Source of the DNA: Pumilibacter intestinalis
GTDB lineage: Bacteria; Bacillota; Clostridia; Christensenellales; Pumilibacteraceae
Direction of reading: 5' to 3'
DNA length: 64,000 nt
Assembly: GCF_943193005.1 (NCBI RefSeq)
Contig: NZ_CALPCH010000012.1
Coordinates: 1-64,000, forward strand
The notes beneath the pieces are model-generated. The model was not told where the DNA came from and did no database searches. It saw only the letters and a program-made list of their open reading frames with translations. This document shows positions 8,584 through 17,438 of the stretch, piece after piece. Position numbers and translations under genes: made by a program. The number at the start of each line of letters is the position of its first letter. Position 1 is the first letter of the stretch.

Positions 8584-9861
8584 ATGTCAATCAAACAGCA
8601 GACATACTATTGCATCGATATGAAGACTTTTTACGCTTCGGTCGAATGCGCGGAGCGAGGGTTGAATCCTTTTGAAACCAACCTTGTCGTTGCCGATGTA
8701 TCGCGTGGATCGAACGCACTGTGTCTTGCTGTGTCTCCGAAACTGAAAGCGCAAGGCGTTCGCAATCGATGTAGACTTTCCGAAATTCCGCGAGGAATCA
8801 AGTACATCATTGCGCCGCCGCAAATGCAATTATACATTGACTATGCCGCCGACATTTACGACATATATCTCGATTACATTTCGCCAGACGATATTCACGT
8901 TTACTCAATCGACGAGTCATTCATCGACGCGACTCCGTATTTGAACGTGTATAACACGGACGCTGTGAGTTTTGCGAAATTTCTCGTGCAAGAGATCGCG
9001 CGGCGAAAGCATATCCCGGCAACGGCAGGCATCGGTACAAATCTCTATCTTGCCAAAATTGCGTTAGACATTACCGCCAAGAAAAACAAATCGCATATCG
9101 GCTATCTCGATGAAAAGACATACTGCGATACGTTATGGCGGCATAAGCCTATAAACGATTTTTGGCAAGTGGCAGACGGCACGGCAAACCGACTCGCAAG
9201 GTACGCCATCTACGATATGTACGGAGTGGCGCACGGTCCGATTGACTTATTGTACAAAGAATTCGGCGTCAATGCCGAATTACTCATCGACCATGCTTGG
9301 GGACGAGAGTCGTGTACCATAGCCGACATCAAAGCGTATAAAAGCAAATCGCATTCCGTGTCATTCTCGCAAATACTCCCCAGAGATTACTCGTTCGACG
9401 AAGCGCGAATCGTGATGACCGAGATGGTGCAGCACGGCGCATACGAACTAATGAAAAGGCACGTCGTATCGAGCAGAGTAGGAATCTATGTAGGATATTC
9501 CAAAAGCGAAATACCGTCGATACACGCGGCTGCGCGATTGGGATTGGTCACGGCATTGAATTCCAAGTTCGCTCCGCTCGTCAAAGATTTGTACGACAAA
9601 AATGCAAGTCGGACCGTTCCTATACGGCGGCTCGGAATCGACTTTGAAGACGTGGTGGACGAGTCATACGAGAGTTACGACTTATTCACGGATATCAACG
9701 AAGTGGAGCGAGAAAAAAGTAGAGAGCGAACGGTGCTTGCGCTGAAAGAAAAGTTCGGGAAGAACTCCATACTCGTCGGAACGAACTACTTGGATTGTGC
9801 AACGCAGCGCGAGCGGAATACGTTTATAGGAGGGCATAGAGCAGGCAATGACACAAAGTGA
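8584..9861 (+). CDS. Y-family DNA polymerase (UvrX/UmuC-like)
   Basis: A 425-aa translesion polymerase. The first catalytic Asp lies in YYCIDMKTFYASVECAERG near residue 12, the second motif in YSIDESFID near 110. A helix-hairpin-helix region and a C-terminal little-finger domain follow. This subgroup (UvrX/YqjW type) is common on Firmicutes phages and plasmids, where it bypasses damaged bases after SOS induction. It starts 6 bp after the LexA-like gene and overlaps the YolD-like gene by 14 bp, so the three are one operon under the repressor. Confidence 0.92.
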   Translation: MSIKQQTYYCIDMKTFYASVECAERGLNPFETNLVVADVSRGSNALCLAVSPKLKAQGVRNRCRLSEIPRGIKYIIAPPQMQLYIDYAADIYDIYLDYISPDDIHVYSIDESFIDATPYLNVYNTDAVSFAKFLVQEIARRKHIPATAGIGTNLYLAKIALDITAKKNKSHIGYLDEKTYCDTLWRHKPINDFWQVADGTANRLARYAIYDMYGVAHGPIDLLYKEFGVNAELLIDHAWGRESCTIADIKAYKSKSHSVSFSQILPRDYSFDEARIVMTEMVQHGAYELMKRHVVSSRVGIYVGYSKSEIPSIHAAARLGLVTALNSKFAPLVKDLYDKNASRTVPIRRLGIDFEDVVDESYESYDLFTDINEVEREKSRERTVLALKEKFGKNSILVGTNYLDCATQRERNTFIGGHRAGNDTK

Positions 9862-10165
9862 ACGAGCAAAACAATTTATGCCTTTCGATGCGATGAAAGG
9901 ACTCAAAGAAGCGTTACGCGAGAGAGAGGAAAGGCACTTGCGCGAAGAAAAGCGCGAGCTCTCGGAGGATGCGGCGGAAAGGCTGTCAGCACAAATCAAT
10001 CGAGTAACGAAAGGTGCGGAGATAAAAGTACGATACTACAAGGCATACCACGAAATTGAATTGCAAGGCAAAGTGACGAATATCGATGTGGTGTACAGAT
10101 ACTTGGTTATTGGCGAAGAACGGATATATTTCGACGACCTATACAAATTGACGATACTAAATTAG
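9848..10165 (+). CDS. YolD-like protein
   Basis: A 105-aa protein with the YolD-like pattern: an N-terminal RAKQFMPFDAMKGL segment, a charged helix, then a beta-rich C-terminus with GKVTNIDVVYRYLVI and IYFDDLYKL. YolD-like proteins are usually encoded beside UvrX-type polymerases and are thought to assist them. The start overlaps the polymerase gene by 14 bp, which implies translational coupling. Confidence 0.85.
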   Translation: MTQSERAKQFMPFDAMKGLKEALREREERHLREEKRELSEDAAERLSAQINRVTKGAEIKVRYYKAYHEIELQGKVTNIDVVYRYLVIGEERIYFDDLYKLTILN

Positions 10166-10176
10166 GAGAGGGAAAA

Positions 10177-10365
10177 ATGCGATACTATGATGTAAAATGT
10201 CCGCATTGCGGCACGATGAACAAACATTTATATCTCGAAGAAACGAACGGATGGATGATATGCCAGAATTGCGGCAAAGACTATAAGGCCGCGGACTTTG
10301 CGAAAGTCACGAAAATCCCGGTTTATACGGGAGAACAACTCGCCAGAATGGGCGCAAAATATTAG
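10177..10365 (+). CDS. Small zinc-ribbon protein
   Basis: A 62-aa protein with two CxxC knuckles (CPHCG near residue 9, CQNCG near 36), the layout of a treble-clef or zinc-ribbon fold. GGAGAG lies upstream. It is 11 bp after the YolD-like gene and likely belongs to the SOS operon. The target is unknown. Confidence 0.65.
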   Translation: MRYYDVKCPHCGTMNKHLYLEETNGWMICQNCGKDYKAADFAKVTKIPVYTGEQLARMGAKY

Positions 10366-10507
10366 CGAATGCGACTTGCCCCGGTCGCTGACGATTTAAT
10401 ATTCGGATACGAAAGAGTCCATCTTCGGCGTCGGAATTCCCGACCGCGCCAATGAAGTAGCGATAAATCAAAACTTTTGTATCTTGGGAAAACGGAGGTT
10501 ATGTTGC

Positions 10508-10702
10508 ATGAATCCAATTACACAACAGCCCGAATTCCGATACTGTCGGAATTGCGGGCAAAAGATTGTCGGCTTTCGAAATGCGGAAGGCTTACTTAAG
10601 TTACAGTGTCCGCGATGTAAAGCGTGTTCGGTCAGTAAGGTAATAACACGCCGACACGAAGAAGTACAAGAATATGCACCGAAAGGGCAAGGGATAATTT
10701 AA
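10508..10702 (+). CDS. Small Com-like zinc-finger protein
   Basis: A 64-aa protein with CRNCG near residue 14 and CPRCKAC near 33, followed by a basic tail. The spacing resembles the phage Mu Com-type translational regulators and related prophage proteins, but the match is loose. ATG 10508 is chosen because GGAGG lies 9 nt before it; a TTG at 10484 is less likely. About 140 bp separate it from the previous gene. Confidence 0.55.
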   Translation: MNPITQQPEFRYCRNCGQKIVGFRNAEGLLKLQCPRCKACSVSKVITRRHEEVQEYAPKGQGII

Positions 10703-10800
10703 TAGCAGTATATCGACGGATGGTGTCGGTTGAGATAGTACCGTGTAAACCCATTCAGACCAATACTTAAATCGGATTGGTGATCCAAGAAAATTGAGAA

Positions 10801-10852
10801 GCCGCCGATAAACGGAAACCCATAGTGGGAGTACGCTTATCGGCGGCTTTTT
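10801..10852 (+). terminator. Intrinsic terminator closing the lexA-polymerase operon
   Basis: GCCGCCGATAA (10801-10811) pairs perfectly with 10837-10847, followed by a T-rich tract. A smaller CCCA/TGGG hairpin sits inside the loop. The about 100 nt before it (10703-10800) hold no gene I can support. Confidence 0.8.
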
Positions 10853-10860
10853 CTTTTGCC

Positions 10861-11045
10861 AAAAATAAACCGCCGCAGTAAAGCGACGGTTTGGCTTCGG
10901 ATGGACGCAGACCCTGTTCTATGACAGCACTCCATCATTCAAAGATACAGCAGATGCGATTTTCTGTATGTCGAAACCGAAAAGACACAGCGAAGATGAA
11001 ACGGTAATGGGCGCGAAATCTTCGATTACCAGAATCAAACACTGT
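10861..11045 (-). ncRNA. Candidate structured small RNA on the minus strand
   Basis: No reading frame fits, but a perfect consensus promoter reads into this stretch on the minus strand. The transcript would fold into successive hairpins: GGTAAT/ATTACC (with an inner CGAA/TTCG), ATACAG/CTGTAT, and GATGGA/TCCATC. It ends in a GC-rich stem (10867-10876 with 10883-10892, one mismatch) followed by a U-rich tail. Predicted length is about 185 nt. The whole unit lies between two + strand operons. I do not recognise the family; it is not 6S, SRP or tmRNA by eye. Confidence 0.6.
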
Positions 11046-11051
11046 ACTAAT

Positions 11052-11080
11052 ATTATACGTCAAAGGGAGCGGCTTGTCAA
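11052..11080 (-). promoter_or_regulatory. Perfect consensus promoter for the minus-strand RNA
   Basis: Read on the minus strand, TTGACA (11080-11075), a 17-bp spacer and TATAAT (11057-11052). All twelve consensus bases match. No minus-strand gene follows; the only product is the structured region 11045-10861. Confidence 0.75.
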
Positions 11081-11143
11081 GCGTAAATCAAAAAAGCGCA
11101 ACGCGGCTAAGCAATCTTAAATTTTTTGAAAAACTTTTTATAA

Positions 11144-11162
11144 GCGGACATTAGGTGTCCGC
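11144..11162. promoter_or_regulatory. Perfect inverted repeat upstream of an HTH gene
   Basis: GCGGACA (11144-11150) and TGTCCGC (11156-11162) flank a 5-bp centre. It lies 50 bp before the GTG start at 11212 and has no T tract, so it is more likely an operator than a terminator. Confidence 0.35.
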
Positions 11163-11211
11163 AATACCCGTTAGAATACGCTCATCAAGGGCAAAGGAGG
11201 TGGATAGAACA

Positions 11212-11541
11212 GTGCAAAGCGCTCTCGAACGCAGACAAGAAATACTCGAAGTTTTATGCGAACGCAGACACGAATCGGTCGAAAATCTTGCGACCGAGTT
11301 CGGCGTCAACGAACGCACGATTCGTCGAGATATCGAGTACATGACACTGTCCTATCCCATCTACACCGTGCCGGGGAAAGGAGGCGGAGTCTATGTAAGC
11401 GACGGGTATAGGTTAGGCAAAAAGTACCTAACGGACAAGCAGGCGGAATTGTTGGAAGACATAGCAAAAGGGCTCGAAGGAGAGCGGCTCGCAATTATGC
11501 AGTCAATCTTAAATACATTCAAAGAGCCGAGGAGAAGGTAA
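11212..11541 (+). CDS. DeoR/HTH_11-type DNA-binding protein
   Basis: A 109-aa protein with an N-terminal winged helix of the DeoR/HTH_11 kind (RRQEILEVLCERRHESVENLATEFGVNERTIRRDIEYM). The wing contains YTVPGKGGGVYV. A short helical tail replaces the ligand-binding domain of true DeoR proteins. GTG 11212 follows an AAAGGAGGTG site; an earlier GTG (11155) lies inside an inverted repeat. It opens the replication operon and its stop overlaps the next start (TAATG). Confidence 0.75.
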   Translation: MQSALERRQEILEVLCERRHESVENLATEFGVNERTIRRDIEYMTLSYPIYTVPGKGGGVYVSDGYRLGKKYLTDKQAELLEDIAKGLEGERLAIMQSILNTFKEPRRR

Positions 11542-11768
11542 TGAAAGTACATAGAAAATTATTCATTTCACTAATGAAAAAATCGAACGTCGGCTTTCGG
11601 TTTATAGCCAAGGAATTGGGTCTTACGGCTTATGAATTGGCGAGGATGTTGGCTGTGGGCGAGGAGTTCGACTACGCGCAAAGCGCAACGCTGATGGCAA
11701 TGTTCGGAGCGGAAGAAATGCTCCCGGTCATCGATTGGGAGGGCATCAATGTACGCTGTCCAATCTAA
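11541..11768 (+). CDS. Small phage protein with a helix-turn-helix-like core
   Basis: A 75-aa protein (MKVHRKLFISLMKKSNVGF...). RFIAKELGLTAYELARMLAVG resembles a minimal HTH. It overlaps the preceding gene by one base and the following helicase gene by 20 bp, so it is translationally coupled on both sides. Its role in replication or regulation cannot be told. Confidence 0.55.
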   Translation: MKVHRKLFISLMKKSNVGFRFIAKELGLTAYELARMLAVGEEFDYAQSATLMAMFGAEEMLPVIDWEGINVRCPI

Positions 11769-13380
11769 CGAAACCATCCGAATCTACGACTCATACCTAT
11801 ACCGCGAGAGCATAAAAGAGATAGACGGTAGACAGTATGATGCGGAAGATAAGTGTTGGGTCGTGCCGCTGTGTTGCGAAAATGTCGCCACGCTGTCGCT
11901 CATAGGTTGCGAACTCGATAAAACACTCGCTGCGATGCTTAAAAGCCGACGTGACGCATTTGTGGCGGTTTGTGCGCACGCCGCACCGAGAGTCAAAGCA
12001 AAGCTCTACGTTCATCAGCAAAATGCTTACGACTTTGCGCTCCAATCGTTCGAGAAAAGTAAAGGCGTTGCTTTGCTCGCGGATATGGGAACGGGCAAAA
12101 CGATGATGACGATAGCGATAGCGGGTACGCTCGAAAAAGAGAAAGGCGTCAAGCGTATGCTCATCGTATGTCCGAAGTCGATTGTCGGCGTGTGGGAAGA
12201 GGAGTTTCGTAAGTTCGCCGACTACAAATACGCGCTCACTATACTCGACGGAGAGATGAAAAAGAAGCGGTCGGCGTTCGATTTTATGAACGGACAGGCA
12301 CTCCAAATCATCGTCGTGAACTACGAAAGTTGTTGGCGGTTGGAGGCGGAAATAACCAAGTGGAAACCCGACCTCATTGTATGCGACGAGAGCAGTAAGA
12401 TAAAGAATCCGAGCGCGTCGCAATCGAAAGCCTTGCACCGATTGGGGCGGCTCACCAAGTACAATATGATACTTACGGGAACACCGATAACAGGCAGTCC
12501 GCTCGACATTTTCTCGCAGTACAAGTTTTTGGATGACAGCATACTCGGCACGAGTTTCTATCTATTCCGTAACCGCTACGCCATACTCGGCGGATACCAA
12601 AACCGTATGATTATAGGCTATCGGCATATGGCGGAACTTGTGACAAAGGTGCATAGCGTGGCGTTCCGAATCAAGATAGAGGATGCGGTGGACTTGCCAC
12701 CGTTCATCGACGAAACGCGCATCGTGCCGTTGGAGCCGCAAGCGCAATCTATTTATAAGCGCATCGAAAAAGACTGCTATGCCGAGCTCGACAACGGCGA
12801 AGTAACGGCAAGGAATGTGCTGACGCAGCTCTTGCGCCTGTCCCAATGTTCGGGCGGATTTATCCGCGACGATATAAAAGGCGAAGCCGAGCAGGTCAGC
12901 AGTGCAAAACTCGAAGCGCTCGAAGACATCATCGATGCCTGCTTGGACGAAGGGCGAAAGGTCGTGGTATTCGCAAGGTTCGTACCCGAAATCGAGGGCA
13001 TAGAGGAAATGCTCCACGAAAAGAAAATTCCGTACTCGCTCATATACGGCGCAACGAAAGATCGCGCGGAGCAGGTCAGTCGATTCCAAGAAGACCAATC
13101 GGTCAAAGTCTTCGTCGGGCAACTGCAAACCACGGGAATGGGGCTCACGCTGACCGCCGCCAATGTCGCTGTTTTTTATTCGCTCGATTTTTCGTATGCG
13201 AACTACGAGCAGAGCCGAGCACGGATACACCGCATCGGGCAGACGGAAAAGTGTCTGTACATCCACCTTGTCGGCAAGGGAACGGTGGATGAAAAAATAC
13301 TCCACGCATTAAAGCACAAAGGCGATATAGCCAATCTTATGGTGGATAATTGGAGGCAAATGCTAAATGGGCAAGATTAA
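11749..13380 (+). CDS. SNF2-type DNA helicase (phage replication)
   Basis: A 543-aa SF2 helicase. The N-terminal 80 residues (YDAEDKCWVVPL) resemble the HARP-like DNA-binding module. Walker A is ADMGTGKTMM near residue 116. Motif II is CDESSKIKN, so DESS replaces DEAH. The C-terminal domain has the SNF2 signature ARIHRIGQTEKC and an FARF motif. Helicases of this type are usual in siphovirus replication blocks, where they remodel forks or recombination intermediates. It sits within overlapping genes of the replication operon. Confidence 0.9.
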   Translation: MYAVQSNETIRIYDSYLYRESIKEIDGRQYDAEDKCWVVPLCCENVATLSLIGCELDKTLAAMLKSRRDAFVAVCAHAAPRVKAKLYVHQQNAYDFALQSFEKSKGVALLADMGTGKTMMTIAIAGTLEKEKGVKRMLIVCPKSIVGVWEEEFRKFADYKYALTILDGEMKKKRSAFDFMNGQALQIIVVNYESCWRLEAEITKWKPDLIVCDESSKIKNPSASQSKALHRLGRLTKYNMILTGTPITGSPLDIFSQYKFLDDSILGTSFYLFRNRYAILGGYQNRMIIGYRHMAELVTKVHSVAFRIKIEDAVDLPPFIDETRIVPLEPQAQSIYKRIEKDCYAELDNGEVTARNVLTQLLRLSQCSGGFIRDDIKGEAEQVSSAKLEALEDIIDACLDEGRKVVVFARFVPEIEGIEEMLHEKKIPYSLIYGATKDRAEQVSRFQEDQSVKVFVGQLQTTGMGLTLTAANVAVFYSLDFSYANYEQSRARIHRIGQTEKCLYIHLVGKGTVDEKILHALKHKGDIANLMVDNWRQMLNGQD

Positions 13381-14389
13381 CGATTTGACGGGAATGCAGT
13401 TCGGGCGGCTGACAGCGGTGGAGAAGTTGCCGCCGCACGGAAAGAACACGGCTGTGATGTGGTTATGCAACTGCGAATGCGGCGGTACGGCAATCGTGCG
13501 CGGTACGGACTTAACGCGCGGACATACGCTGTCGTGCGGATGCTATAAACAAATGCGAAAGACTTTGCCGAACAGCGAACTGCGCTTGCACCGCATCTGG
13601 CAGAATATGAAACAGCGGTGTGCCAATCCGAAGAACAAGGACTATCGCTACTACGGCGGACGCGGAATAACCGTGTGCGACGAGTGGGCGGAGTTCGAGC
13701 CATTCTTTTATTGGGCGATGTCGAACGGATATAAGGACGGACTGACCATCGAGCGCAAGGATAACGACGGCAACTATTGTCCGTCCAACTGTGAGTGGAT
13801 AACCGCCGCCCGGCAACATCGCAATACGGGCAAAACGAAGAAGTACACATTGTACGGCAAAGAATTCACGCTTGCCGAACTGTGCCGCATTTACGGACAG
13901 CCGCGCAGCACGGTAGCCGAACGACTGAAAAAAGGAATTCCCATTGACGACGCTATAAAAAAAGGAGGTAGGAATAAATTGAATAACAAACTGTTGGAAC
14001 TCTCGGACACGCTGAAATTGCTGAAAGAGAGAAAGAGCGAACTCGATGCCGAGGCGAAAAAGATCGAGGAAGAAATCGACGGAGTTACGACCGAAATGAT
14101 CGGTATAATGACGACCGAAGAATTGACCTCGTTCAAGCGCGACGGTACGACGTTCTCGCTCGTGGTGCAAGAGTATCCGTCCGCCGAGCCCGACCGCAAA
14201 CCCGAACTGTGGGATGCGATGCGCTCGAACGGATACGACGACCTTTTCAGCATAAACAGCAAGACGTTGTCGGCAACGGTCAAAGAACTTATGACCGAAA
14301 ACGGCGGAGCCTTGCCCGAATGGTTGGAAGGACTCATCAAGATAGCGGAAAAGAACAGTATCCGCATGACCAAGTCTAAAAAATATTAA
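13367..14389 (+). CDS. Homing-endonuclease-like domain fused in frame to a phage coiled-coil protein
   Basis: A 340-aa reading frame in two parts. Residues 1-204 look like a phage AP2/HNH homing-endonuclease-type protein: GRLTAVEKL, CNCECGG, SCGC, YGGRGITVCDEW, and the HNH-like TIERKDNDGNYCPSNCEWI. Residues 205-340 are a separate phage protein starting with a coiled coil (KLLELSDTLKLLKERKSEL). At the joint lies a strong AAAGGAGGT (13961-13969) and a TTG at 13979, so the second part can start on its own as a 136-aa protein. The start overlaps the helicase gene by 14 bp. The endonuclease part probably inserted at the 5' end of the older gene. Confidence 0.75.
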   Translation: MGKINDLTGMQFGRLTAVEKLPPHGKNTAVMWLCNCECGGTAIVRGTDLTRGHTLSCGCYKQMRKTLPNSELRLHRIWQNMKQRCANPKNKDYRYYGGRGITVCDEWAEFEPFFYWAMSNGYKDGLTIERKDNDGNYCPSNCEWITAARQHRNTGKTKKYTLYGKEFTLAELCRIYGQPRSTVAERLKKGIPIDDAIKKGGRNKLNNKLLELSDTLKLLKERKSELDAEAKKIEEEIDGVTTEMIGIMTTEELTSFKRDGTTFSLVVQEYPSAEPDRKPELWDAMRSNGYDDLFSINSKTLSATVKELMTENGGALPEWLEGLIKIAEKNSIRMTKSKKY

Positions 14390-14408
14390 TTTGGAGGATA
14401 GAAAGACA

Positions 14409-15110
14409 ATGGCAAACGAAATCGTGAAAAGCGAAGGCAACAGCGCGGTAGCGCAGTACACGGGCGGCGTGGATCTCGGCAGCATTCTCGCCGAAGAACT
14501 CGACGGACTCAATCTGTCGTTCGACCGCATCAAAATTCCGTCGGGCGGCGGCTTGGCGTTCGAAGTGCCGGGCGACGATCCCGACTCGCCCGACACCGTC
14601 AAGGAGTTCAAGGCGGTTATACTGCATCACCATCCCATCAACTGCTACTACAAAGAGGAGTACACGGGAGGCAACAATCCGCCCGACTGCGGCAGTATGG
14701 ACGGTCATATCGGTATCGACGGAGAAACGGGCGAGGTCAAGTCGTGCGCCGACTGTCCGTTCAATAAGTTCGGCAGCGGCAAGAACGGCGCGAAGGCTTG
14801 CAAGCAGAAACGCCGCATCTATCTCTTGCGCGAGGGCGAGCAACTTCCCATCATTCTGTCGTTGCCCACGGGCAGCCTCAGCGAATTCAGCAAGTATGTG
14901 ATGCGCCTTCTTTCCAAGGGCAAAAAGACCAACAGCGTGGTCACGAAGTTCACGCTCAAGAAAGTGCAGAACAGCGGCGGCATCAACTACTCGCAGGCGG
15001 TGTTCGGGGTGGACAGGGAGTTGACGAGCGAAGAACTTGCGGCAATCACGCCGATGAGCGAACAAGTCAAGGCGATGGCGAATAAGGTCACGGCGCTCGA
15101 TGAAGAGTAA
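14409..15110 (+). CDS. Conserved phage protein with a Cys-rich motif, replication module
   Basis: A 233-aa protein. The central segment has DCG, then CADCPFNKFGSGKNGAKACK, suggesting a metal or Fe-S site made of four or five Cys near residues 95-135. The C-terminal part is helical and acidic. Proteins like this often sit next to primase and helicase genes in Clostridia phages, which suggests a DNA-binding or replication-accessory job; this is inference from position. ATG 14409 is preferred over an upstream TTG because GGAGG lies 11 nt before it. Confidence 0.6.
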   Translation: MANEIVKSEGNSAVAQYTGGVDLGSILAEELDGLNLSFDRIKIPSGGGLAFEVPGDDPDSPDTVKEFKAVILHHHPINCYYKEEYTGGNNPPDCGSMDGHIGIDGETGEVKSCADCPFNKFGSGKNGAKACKQKRRIYLLREGEQLPIILSLPTGSLSEFSKYVMRLLSKGKKTNSVVTKFTLKKVQNSGGINYSQAVFGVDRELTSEELAAITPMSEQVKAMANKVTALDEE

Positions 15111-15468
15111 AGATGAAAAGGTACGGGCGGTGGGAAGACCGCCGCCCAAGTCTTTGATTTATATCTGCTCGCCGCTCAAAGGTGACGTAAAGCGTAACAT
15201 AGAAAAAGCGAATTATTATGCGCGGTACGCTTACAGTCAAGGGTGCATACCGCTTGCACCGCATACCATCTTTACGCAATTTCTCGACGATAATAACCCG
15301 AAAGAGCGAAATGATGGAATGGCAATGGGGCTCGCACTTTTGGAGCATTGCGCCGAACTGTGGGTATTCGGTACGAACATAACAAAAGGTATGCGCAAGG
15401 AAATCGACTATGCGCGTAAACAAAAAATCGAGATACGGTGGATAGTCTTGCAGGAAACGGAGAAATAG
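15100..15468 (+). CDS. DUF4406-like nucleoside-2-deoxyribosyltransferase-fold protein
   Basis: A 122-aa protein. YICSPLKGDVKRNIEKANYYAR, GCIPLAPH, and ELWVFGTNITKGMRKEIDYA give the pattern of DUF4406, a family with the nucleoside 2-deoxyribosyltransferase fold often found on phages. It may act on nucleotides. It overlaps the previous gene by 11 bp and ends 1 bp before the primase-helicase gene. Confidence 0.75.
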   Translation: MKSKDEKVRAVGRPPPKSLIYICSPLKGDVKRNIEKANYYARYAYSQGCIPLAPHTIFTQFLDDNNPKERNDGMAMGLALLEHCAELWVFGTNITKGMRKEIDYARKQKIEIRWIVLQETEK

Positions 15469-15469
15469 G

Positions 15470-17434
15470 ATGACGGACATATTCGAAAAAGTAAAAACGC
15501 AAGTGCATATCGCGGACGCGGTAGCACAGTTCGGAGTACAGCTCAACAGCAAAGACAAAGGGCTGTGTCCGTTTCATAACGAAAAAACGCCGTCCTTCTC
15601 CGTGGATCGCAAAACCAACATCTTCACTTGCTTTGGGTGCGGCGCGACGGGCGATGTCATAGCGTTCGTGTCGAAACTGAAAAACATCGAGCCGCTCGAA
15701 GCGGCGAAACTGCTCGCGGAGATGTTTCATATCGACATAGGCGAAACGACGAAACCGAGCAAACCCGACATCAAGGCGTACCTCAAAAAGTGCATCGCCG
15801 ATGTGTCGCAAACGGATTATTTCGCACGACGCGGTTTGACCGTCGAAACCGTCAAGAAATATTGCTTGGGGTATGACGCATACCGCAAGGCGGCGGTCAT
15901 TCCGTACTCGTCGAAACTTACATACTATCAAACGCGGAGCGTGATTGACAAGAAATTCTTCAAGCCGAAGACCGAGGATGCGGGAGTAGAGCCGCTGTTC
16001 AACGGGGATATGCTCTACAAGGGAAAAACGCCAATCGCAGTGGTCGAGTCTCCGATTTGCGCACTCTCCATAATGCAGTGCGGCTTCCCGGCAATCGCGC
16101 TGTGCGGCGTGGGAAACATCAATAAACTCGCCCACGCAGTAAAGAGCAAAAAGCCGACGGCAACGCTCATCCTTGCGCTCGACAACGACGACGCAGGGAA
16201 AAAGGCAAGCGGCGATCTCGCCGCAATGTTACTCGAACTCAACGTGCAGTATGATGTTTACAATATTGCCGGGGAGTGCAAAGACCCGAACGAACTACTG
16301 CTCAAAAACAAATCGCAACTCGAACGCAATCTCAAAGCGGCAAAGACCGCCGCCAAGAAAAAGTACGCCACGGCGAAAGACAGCTTCACCGCATCGGAAT
16401 TACAAGATGAAGAAGTCGCGCCGCCGACGTGGATCGTGGACGGTATGCTCCCGACAGGACTCGCACTGTTGTGTGCGCCGTCGAAACTCGGCAAGTCGTG
16501 GATGATGTTGCAACTGTGTATGGCAGTAGCCGAGGGCAACGAATTCTTGGGATACGCCACAAAGAAATGCGAGTGTCTGTATTATGCGCTCGAAGACAGC
16601 AAGGCGCGGCTTAAAGACCGTATGCAAAAAATGCTCAAAGGCAAACGCGCACCGAGCGGCGTACATTTCGCACTCGACGCCGACCCGATCGACAATGGCT
16701 TTATGGAGCGCGTGGTCGATGAGATAAAGACATACCCGAACATCAAACTCGTTATAATCGACACGTTGCAAAAGGTGCGTGGCAAGCCGTCGAGCAAAGA
16801 GTCGATGTATTCCATAGACTACCGCGAAATGGGCGAGCTCAAACGGTTTGCCGACAAAAACCATATCACAATGCTTTTCGTCCATCACTTGCGGAAGATG
16901 GCTGACGAGTCCGACGTCTACAATATGATAAGCGGCAGTACCGCGCTGATGGGTGCGGCGGACACCGTGTTCGTCATATCCAAGAAAAAGCGTACCGATG
17001 ACGATGCGACAATGAGTATGACCGGGCGAGATATAGAGCAATCGTCCATTGTCGTGCAGTTCAATAAATACGATTATCTATGGGAAGTACGCGGCACGGC
17101 GGAAGAAGTCGAAGCAAAGAAAGAACGCCAAGAGTACGAGAACAGTCCCATTGTCATCACGATAAAAGAACTCATCAAACGGAATCCTATGGGCGGATGG
17201 AAAGGATCGGCGGCGGAATTGATGAAAGCGGTGTACGATGTTACAGGCAAACAACTTGCCGAGTCCGCGACGGGAGTAGGTAAACTCATCAGTAAATACG
17301 AATACCGCTTGCATTGCGACGACATTGAGCATACCGTGACACGGAGCGCAACGCGAACGCACACGTTCAAGCGAATCGTAAGGAATATGCCGTATGGCTA
17401 TCAACGGACGATATACGACGGAGAGAACGACTGA
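15470..17434 (+). CDS. Bifunctional primase-helicase (CHC2 zinc finger, Toprim, RepA-like ATPase)
   Basis: A 654-aa replication protein. Residues about 28-65 form the CHC2 zinc finger (CPFHNEKTPSF, then CFGCGATGD). A Toprim domain follows near residues 180-240 (AVVESPICALS, then LALDNDDAGKKA). A RepA/AAA_25 RecA-type ATPase occupies about 320-530, with Walker A APSKLGKS, Walker B LVIIDTLQ and HH near FVHHLRKMAD. It should make primers and unwind DNA at the phage origin. Iteron-like repeats start 4 bp after its stop codon, supporting an adjacent origin. Confidence 0.92.
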   Translation: MTDIFEKVKTQVHIADAVAQFGVQLNSKDKGLCPFHNEKTPSFSVDRKTNIFTCFGCGATGDVIAFVSKLKNIEPLEAAKLLAEMFHIDIGETTKPSKPDIKAYLKKCIADVSQTDYFARRGLTVETVKKYCLGYDAYRKAAVIPYSSKLTYYQTRSVIDKKFFKPKTEDAGVEPLFNGDMLYKGKTPIAVVESPICALSIMQCGFPAIALCGVGNINKLAHAVKSKKPTATLILALDNDDAGKKASGDLAAMLLELNVQYDVYNIAGECKDPNELLLKNKSQLERNLKAAKTAAKKKYATAKDSFTASELQDEEVAPPTWIVDGMLPTGLALLCAPSKLGKSWMMLQLCMAVAEGNEFLGYATKKCECLYYALEDSKARLKDRMQKMLKGKRAPSGVHFALDADPIDNGFMERVVDEIKTYPNIKLVIIDTLQKVRGKPSSKESMYSIDYREMGELKRFADKNHITMLFVHHLRKMADESDVYNMISGSTALMGAADTVFVISKKKRTDDDATMSMTGRDIEQSSIVVQFNKYDYLWEVRGTAEEVEAKKERQEYENSPIVITIKELIKRNPMGGWKGSAAELMKAVYDVTGKQLAESATGVGKLISKYEYRLHCDDIEHTVTRSATRTHTFKRIVRNMPYGYQRTIYDGEND

Positions 17435-17438
17435 AAAA

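Noticed and set aside
10370-10456. 28-codon + strand frame between two zinc-ribbon genes
   Set aside because: No ribosome site and no recognisable content; too short to support.
11115-11140. A TTTTTTGAAAAACTTTTT stretch as a seventh copy of the repeat promoter
   Set aside because: It resembles the upstream box, but there is no TTCGCTGG box and no TATNNT at the fixed spacing.
13511-14611. Minus-strand frame of 366 codons in the replication region
   Set aside because: Overlaps three + strand genes with proper ribosome sites and overlapping ends; no recognisable domain.
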